Source: Actinomycetes bacterium (GTDB lineage Bacteria; Actinomycetota; Acidimicrobiia; Acidimicrobiales; Palsa-688). From it: a DNA stretch of 6,685 nt. Location: the NCBI GenBank assembly GCA_021846485.1, contig JAJZWW010000183.1, positions 1-6,685 on the forward strand, in the 5' to 3' direction. The notes below the pieces were generated by a model. It made no database searches. It was not told where the DNA came from and saw nothing but the letters and a program-made list of their open reading frames with translations. The number at the start of each line of letters is the position of its first letter. The stretch's first letter is position 1. Of this stretch, positions 4,666 to 6,685 are shown in pieces. A program made the translations under genes and the position numbers.

Positions 4666-6366
4666 GCGCAGGACGGCAGCGGTGACCGCCGAGAGCAGCA
4701 GCCGGCTCTCGCGCACCGACGGGCTCTCGGCGCGCAGCACCGGGCAGCGCTCGTAGAACGCGGTGAAGCTCCCGGCGAGCTCGAAGAGGTAGGCGCACAG
4801 CTTGTGCGGGCTGTAGCTCTCCAGGGCGGCCCCCACGGCGGTGTCGAAGCCCAGCACGGCGACGGCCAGCGCCCGCTCCTCCGGCTCGCCGAGGCCGGGA
4901 GCCGCCACGGCGGGCGCACCGGCGAGCAGCGCGGCCGGGTCGCGCTCGGCCCGTCGGAAGATCGAGTGGATCCGGGCGTGGGCGTATTGCAGGTAGGGGG
5001 CGGTGTTGCCCTCGAAGGCGAGCATCCGGTCCCAGTCGAACACGTAGTCGCGGGTGCGGTCCGTCGACAGGTCGGCGTACTTGAGGGCCCCGATCCCCAC
5101 CGCCACGGCGACCGCCCCGGCCTCGCCGGCGGTCAGGTCGGGGCTCTTGCGCTCGACCGCCGCCGCCGCCCGCTGGACAGCCTCGTCGAGCAGGTCGGAC
5201 ATCTTCACCACGTCCCCGGCACGGGTCTTGAACATCTTGCGGTCGCTGCCGAGCATGTTGCCGAAGGCGACGTGCACCGGCTCCCTGCCCGCCGGCACCC
5301 AGCCCGCGGAGCGCCCGACGGCGAACACCATTTGGAAGTGCAGGGCCTGCGGAGCCCCGACGACGTAGAGGGCGAGGTCGGCGCCGAGACGCCCGAAGCG
5401 GTCCCGCAGGGTGGCGAGGTCGGTGGTGGCGTAGTTGTAGCCGCCGTCGGACTTCTGCACGATGAGCGGCAGCGGCTGGCCGTCGCGGTTGGTGAAGCCG
5501 GACGGGAACACGCAGCGGGCCCCCTCGCTCTCGACCAGCAGGCCCTTGGTTTCGAGCTCGGCGACGACCTCGGGCAGCTGGTCGTTGTAGAAGCTCTCCC
5601 CCACCACGTCCTCGGGCTGGAGCAGGACACCGAGACGCCGGTAGACCGCGGCGAAGTAGCCGATGCTCTGGTCGACCAGCTGGTGCCACAGCCGGAGCGT
5701 CTCGGGGTCGCCGGATTGGAGGGAGACGACCCGCCGGCGGCTGCGCTCGCGGAAGTCCTCCGAGGCGTCGAAGGCCGCCCGCGCCTCCCGGTAGAAGCCG
5801 TCGAGGTCGCCGACGGACAGCTCCTCGCTGCCGGCCTCGCCAGCGTCGACCAGGTGCTCGATCAACATGCCGAACTGCGTGCCCCAGTCTCCGACGTGGT
5901 TCTCCCGGACGACGCGGTGCCCGGCGTCGGCCAGGAGCCGGCAGAGGGCGTCGCCGATGATGGTGGTGCGCACGTGGTGGGCGGCCATCTCCTTGGCCAC
6001 GTTGGGTGACGAGTAGTCGACGACCACGGTGAGCGGCCGCTCGCCGCGGCTGCGCCCCAGGCGAGGGTCCGCGGAGACCGCCGCGACCGCGGCCGCCAGC
6101 CACTCGCCGCCGAGGGTGAGGTTGACGAAGCCCTTGGCGTCGACATCGACCTCGGCGCAGAGGTCGTCGAGCCGGGCGCCGGCGACCACCTCGGCGGCCA
6201 GCTCGGCCGGCGGGCGCCCGAGCACCTTGGCGAGTGGCAGCGCCCCGTTGGCCTGGAAGTCGACGCCCTCCCTGGTGGAGGGGCGCACGACCGGGTCGGC
6301 GCCGGTGGCGAGGTGGTCGAAGGCAGGCTGGAGACGGGCGGAGAGGAGCGCTAGCGGACCGGCCAT
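4621..6366 (-). CDS. argS: Arginyl-tRNA synthetase (class I)
   Basis: This 581-residue enzyme charges tRNA-Arg with arginine using ATP in the cytoplasm and is essential when single-copy. Seen: N-terminal additional domain (about 1-90), then the catalytic Rossmann core from DYSSPNVAKEM (117-127). GDWGTQFGMLI (139-149 of the enzyme's core lies just upstream; the motif itself is at 159-169), SDGGYNYATTDLA (316-328), ALHFQMVF (341-348) and SDRKMFKTRAGDVVKMSDLLDEA (384-406, KMSKS region) follow. The DALR anticodon-binding domain starts near FEGNTAPYLQYAHARIHSIF (461-480) and ends in the family-typical EAPERM. Oddity: residues 128-131, where ArgRS normally has HVGH, read Ala-Ala-His-His, so the first His and the Gly of the HIGH motif are replaced. 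KMFKT keeps both lysines of KMSKS, and Lys125 precedes the HIGH site. Start: ATG at 6366, before AGPLALLSARL, suits the family; no well-spaced Shine-Dalgarno is seen, and an ATG at 6373 is out of frame. The gene is divergent from the ABC ATPase and overlaps the sedolisin end. Confidence 0.95.
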   Translation of the reverse strand: MAGPLALLSARLQPAFDHLATGADPVVRPSTREGVDFQANGALPLAKVLGRPPAELAAEVVAGARLDDLCAEVDVDAKGFVNLTLGGEWLAAAVAAVSADPRLGRSRGERPLTVVVDYSSPNVAKEMAAHHVRTTIIGDALCRLLADAGHRVVRENHVGDWGTQFGMLIEHLVDAGEAGSEELSVGDLDGFYREARAAFDASEDFRERSRRRVVSLQSGDPETLRLWHQLVDQSIGYFAAVYRRLGVLLQPEDVVGESFYNDQLPEVVAELETKGLLVESEGARCVFPSGFTNRDGQPLPLIVQKSDGGYNYATTDLATLRDRFGRLGADLALYVVGAPQALHFQMVFAVGRSAGWVPAGREPVHVAFGNMLGSDRKMFKTRAGDVVKMSDLLDEAVQRAAAAVERKSPDLTAGEAGAVAVAVGIGALKYADLSTDRTRDYVFDWDRMLAFEGNTAPYLQYAHARIHSIFRRAERDPAALLAGAPAVAAPGLGEPEERALAVAVLGFDTAVGAALESYSPHKLCAYLFELAGSFTAFYERCPVLRAESPSVRESRLLLSAVTAAVLRSGLGLLGIEAPERM

Positions 6367-6424
6367 CCCCCATGGTCGCAGCCAGGAGGGGGGAAAGGCG
6401 AACGGGGGGTAGCTTGCCTCCCTG
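6367..6424. promoter_or_regulatory. 58-bp divergent promoter region between argS and the ABC ATPase gene
   Basis: This short spacer must start transcription of both genes. On the plus strand TAGCTT (6410-6415) fits a TANNNT -10 box 9 nt before the ATG at 6425, implying a leader of only about 0-3 nt. On the argS side I find no convincing TANNNT box or spaced Shine-Dalgarno, so the argS promoter may lie within the start of the ABC gene. I see no T-box-like leader; there is no room for one. Confidence 0.4.
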
Positions 6425-6685
6425 ATGCCCTTCACTCCGAGCGCGCTGCGCTTCGACGCCGTCGACCTCGACCGCCTGTCGACACCGGTCCTGCGGGGGG
6501 TGAGCTTCGAGGTCCGGGCGGGCGAGCGCTGGGTGGTGCTCGGCCCCAACGGGTCGGGCAAGACCACCTTGTTGGAGCTCGCCTCCGGCTACCTGCACCC
6601 GACCCGGGGGAGCGTCGAGGTCCTCGGCGCGCGCCTGGGGCGGACCGACGTGCGCTCCCTGAGGCCCCGCGTCGGGATGGTGAGC
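6425..6685 (+). CDS. ABC transporter ATP-binding protein (partial, C-terminus off right edge)
   Basis: I translated this gene by hand from the ATG at 6425; 87 codons remain open to the window edge. Seen: an early beta-strand region with VLRGVSFEVRAGERWVVLG (22-40), then Walker A GPNGSGKTT (40-48) with Lys46, followed by LLELASGYLHPTRGSVEVLG (49-68), the usual spacing to the G-S-V strand. The Q-loop, signature motif, Walker B and H-loop would lie outside the window. The Trp in GERWVVLG and the SGYLHPTRGSVEVLG run resemble the YlmA/ModF-like or iron-complex-type ATPases, but substrate cannot be assigned from this fragment and import versus export is open. The start is supported by TAGCTT 9 nt upstream and by the fit to the domain; there is no Shine-Dalgarno site. 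Any permease partner would lie to the right. It is divergent from argS. Confidence 0.9.
   Translation, partial: MPFTPSALRFDAVDLDRLSTPVLRGVSFEVRAGERWVVLGPNGSGKTTLLELASGYLHPTRGSVEVLGARLGRTDVRSLRPRVGMVS

Noticed and set aside
4804..6009. Long plus-strand open frame of 401 codons antisense to argS
   Set aside because: It lies wholly inside argS, shows low-complexity Gly/Val/Arg/His-rich translation with no recognisable motif, and is the usual by-product of GC-rich codon use on the opposite strand.
6371..6373. ATG just upstream of the argS start
   Set aside because: It is out of frame with argS by 7 nt; the ATG at 6366 leads directly into a normal ArgRS N-terminus.
4490..6598. Minus-strand open frame of 702 codons across argS and beyond
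   Set aside because: It is another frame of the same strand as argS, very rich in Arg, Ala, Gly and Pro with no domain; argS has every expected family motif.

Overview
This window comes from a very GC-rich bacterial chromosome. Nearly every third codon position is G or C, and GTG starts and TANNNT-type leaderless promoters are apparent, so it is almost certainly an actinobacterium. A deep lineage such as Acidimicrobiia is possible, but the sequence alone cannot settle that. Coding density is very high. I see no RNA gene, insertion sequence, integrase, phage gene or CRISPR array. The content is ordinary metabolic and housekeeping genes, and I do not see a novel multigene system.

Layout, left to right. 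(1) A partial minus-strand gene for a D-isomer-specific 2-hydroxyacid dehydrogenase runs off the left edge. (2) Divergently from it, 60 bp away, starts a complete bleomycin hydrolase/aminopeptidase C-type cysteine peptidase. (3) A minus-strand alpha/beta hydrolase of the epoxide-hydrolase type converges on the peptidase, with a small hairpin and a pentamer repeat between them. (4) Divergent from the hydrolase is an S53 sedolisin (kumamolisin-like) serine-carboxyl peptidase carrying its own propeptide. (5) Arginyl-tRNA synthetase (argS) lies on the minus strand, and its 3' end overlaps the 3' end of the sedolisin gene by 45 bp. (6) Divergent from argS, 58 bp away, a partial ABC transporter ATPase runs off the right edge.

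Neighbouring genes alternate strand all the way along (-,+,-,+,-,+). The window therefore contains no operon of two or more genes, and each gene must be driven from one of three short divergent intergenic regions. Functionally the genes are not an obvious pathway: two unrelated peptidases, two small-molecule enzymes, one essential translation enzyme and one transporter subunit.

The points most worth a second look are these: an unusual class I signature in ArgRS (Ala-Ala-His-His where His-Val-Gly-His is expected); a pair of divergent promoters whose -10 boxes each sit exactly 6 nt from the start codon, implying leaderless mRNAs in both directions; the 45-bp convergent overlap at the argS end; and rare codons (including the only TTA codon I found) in the sedolisin gene.
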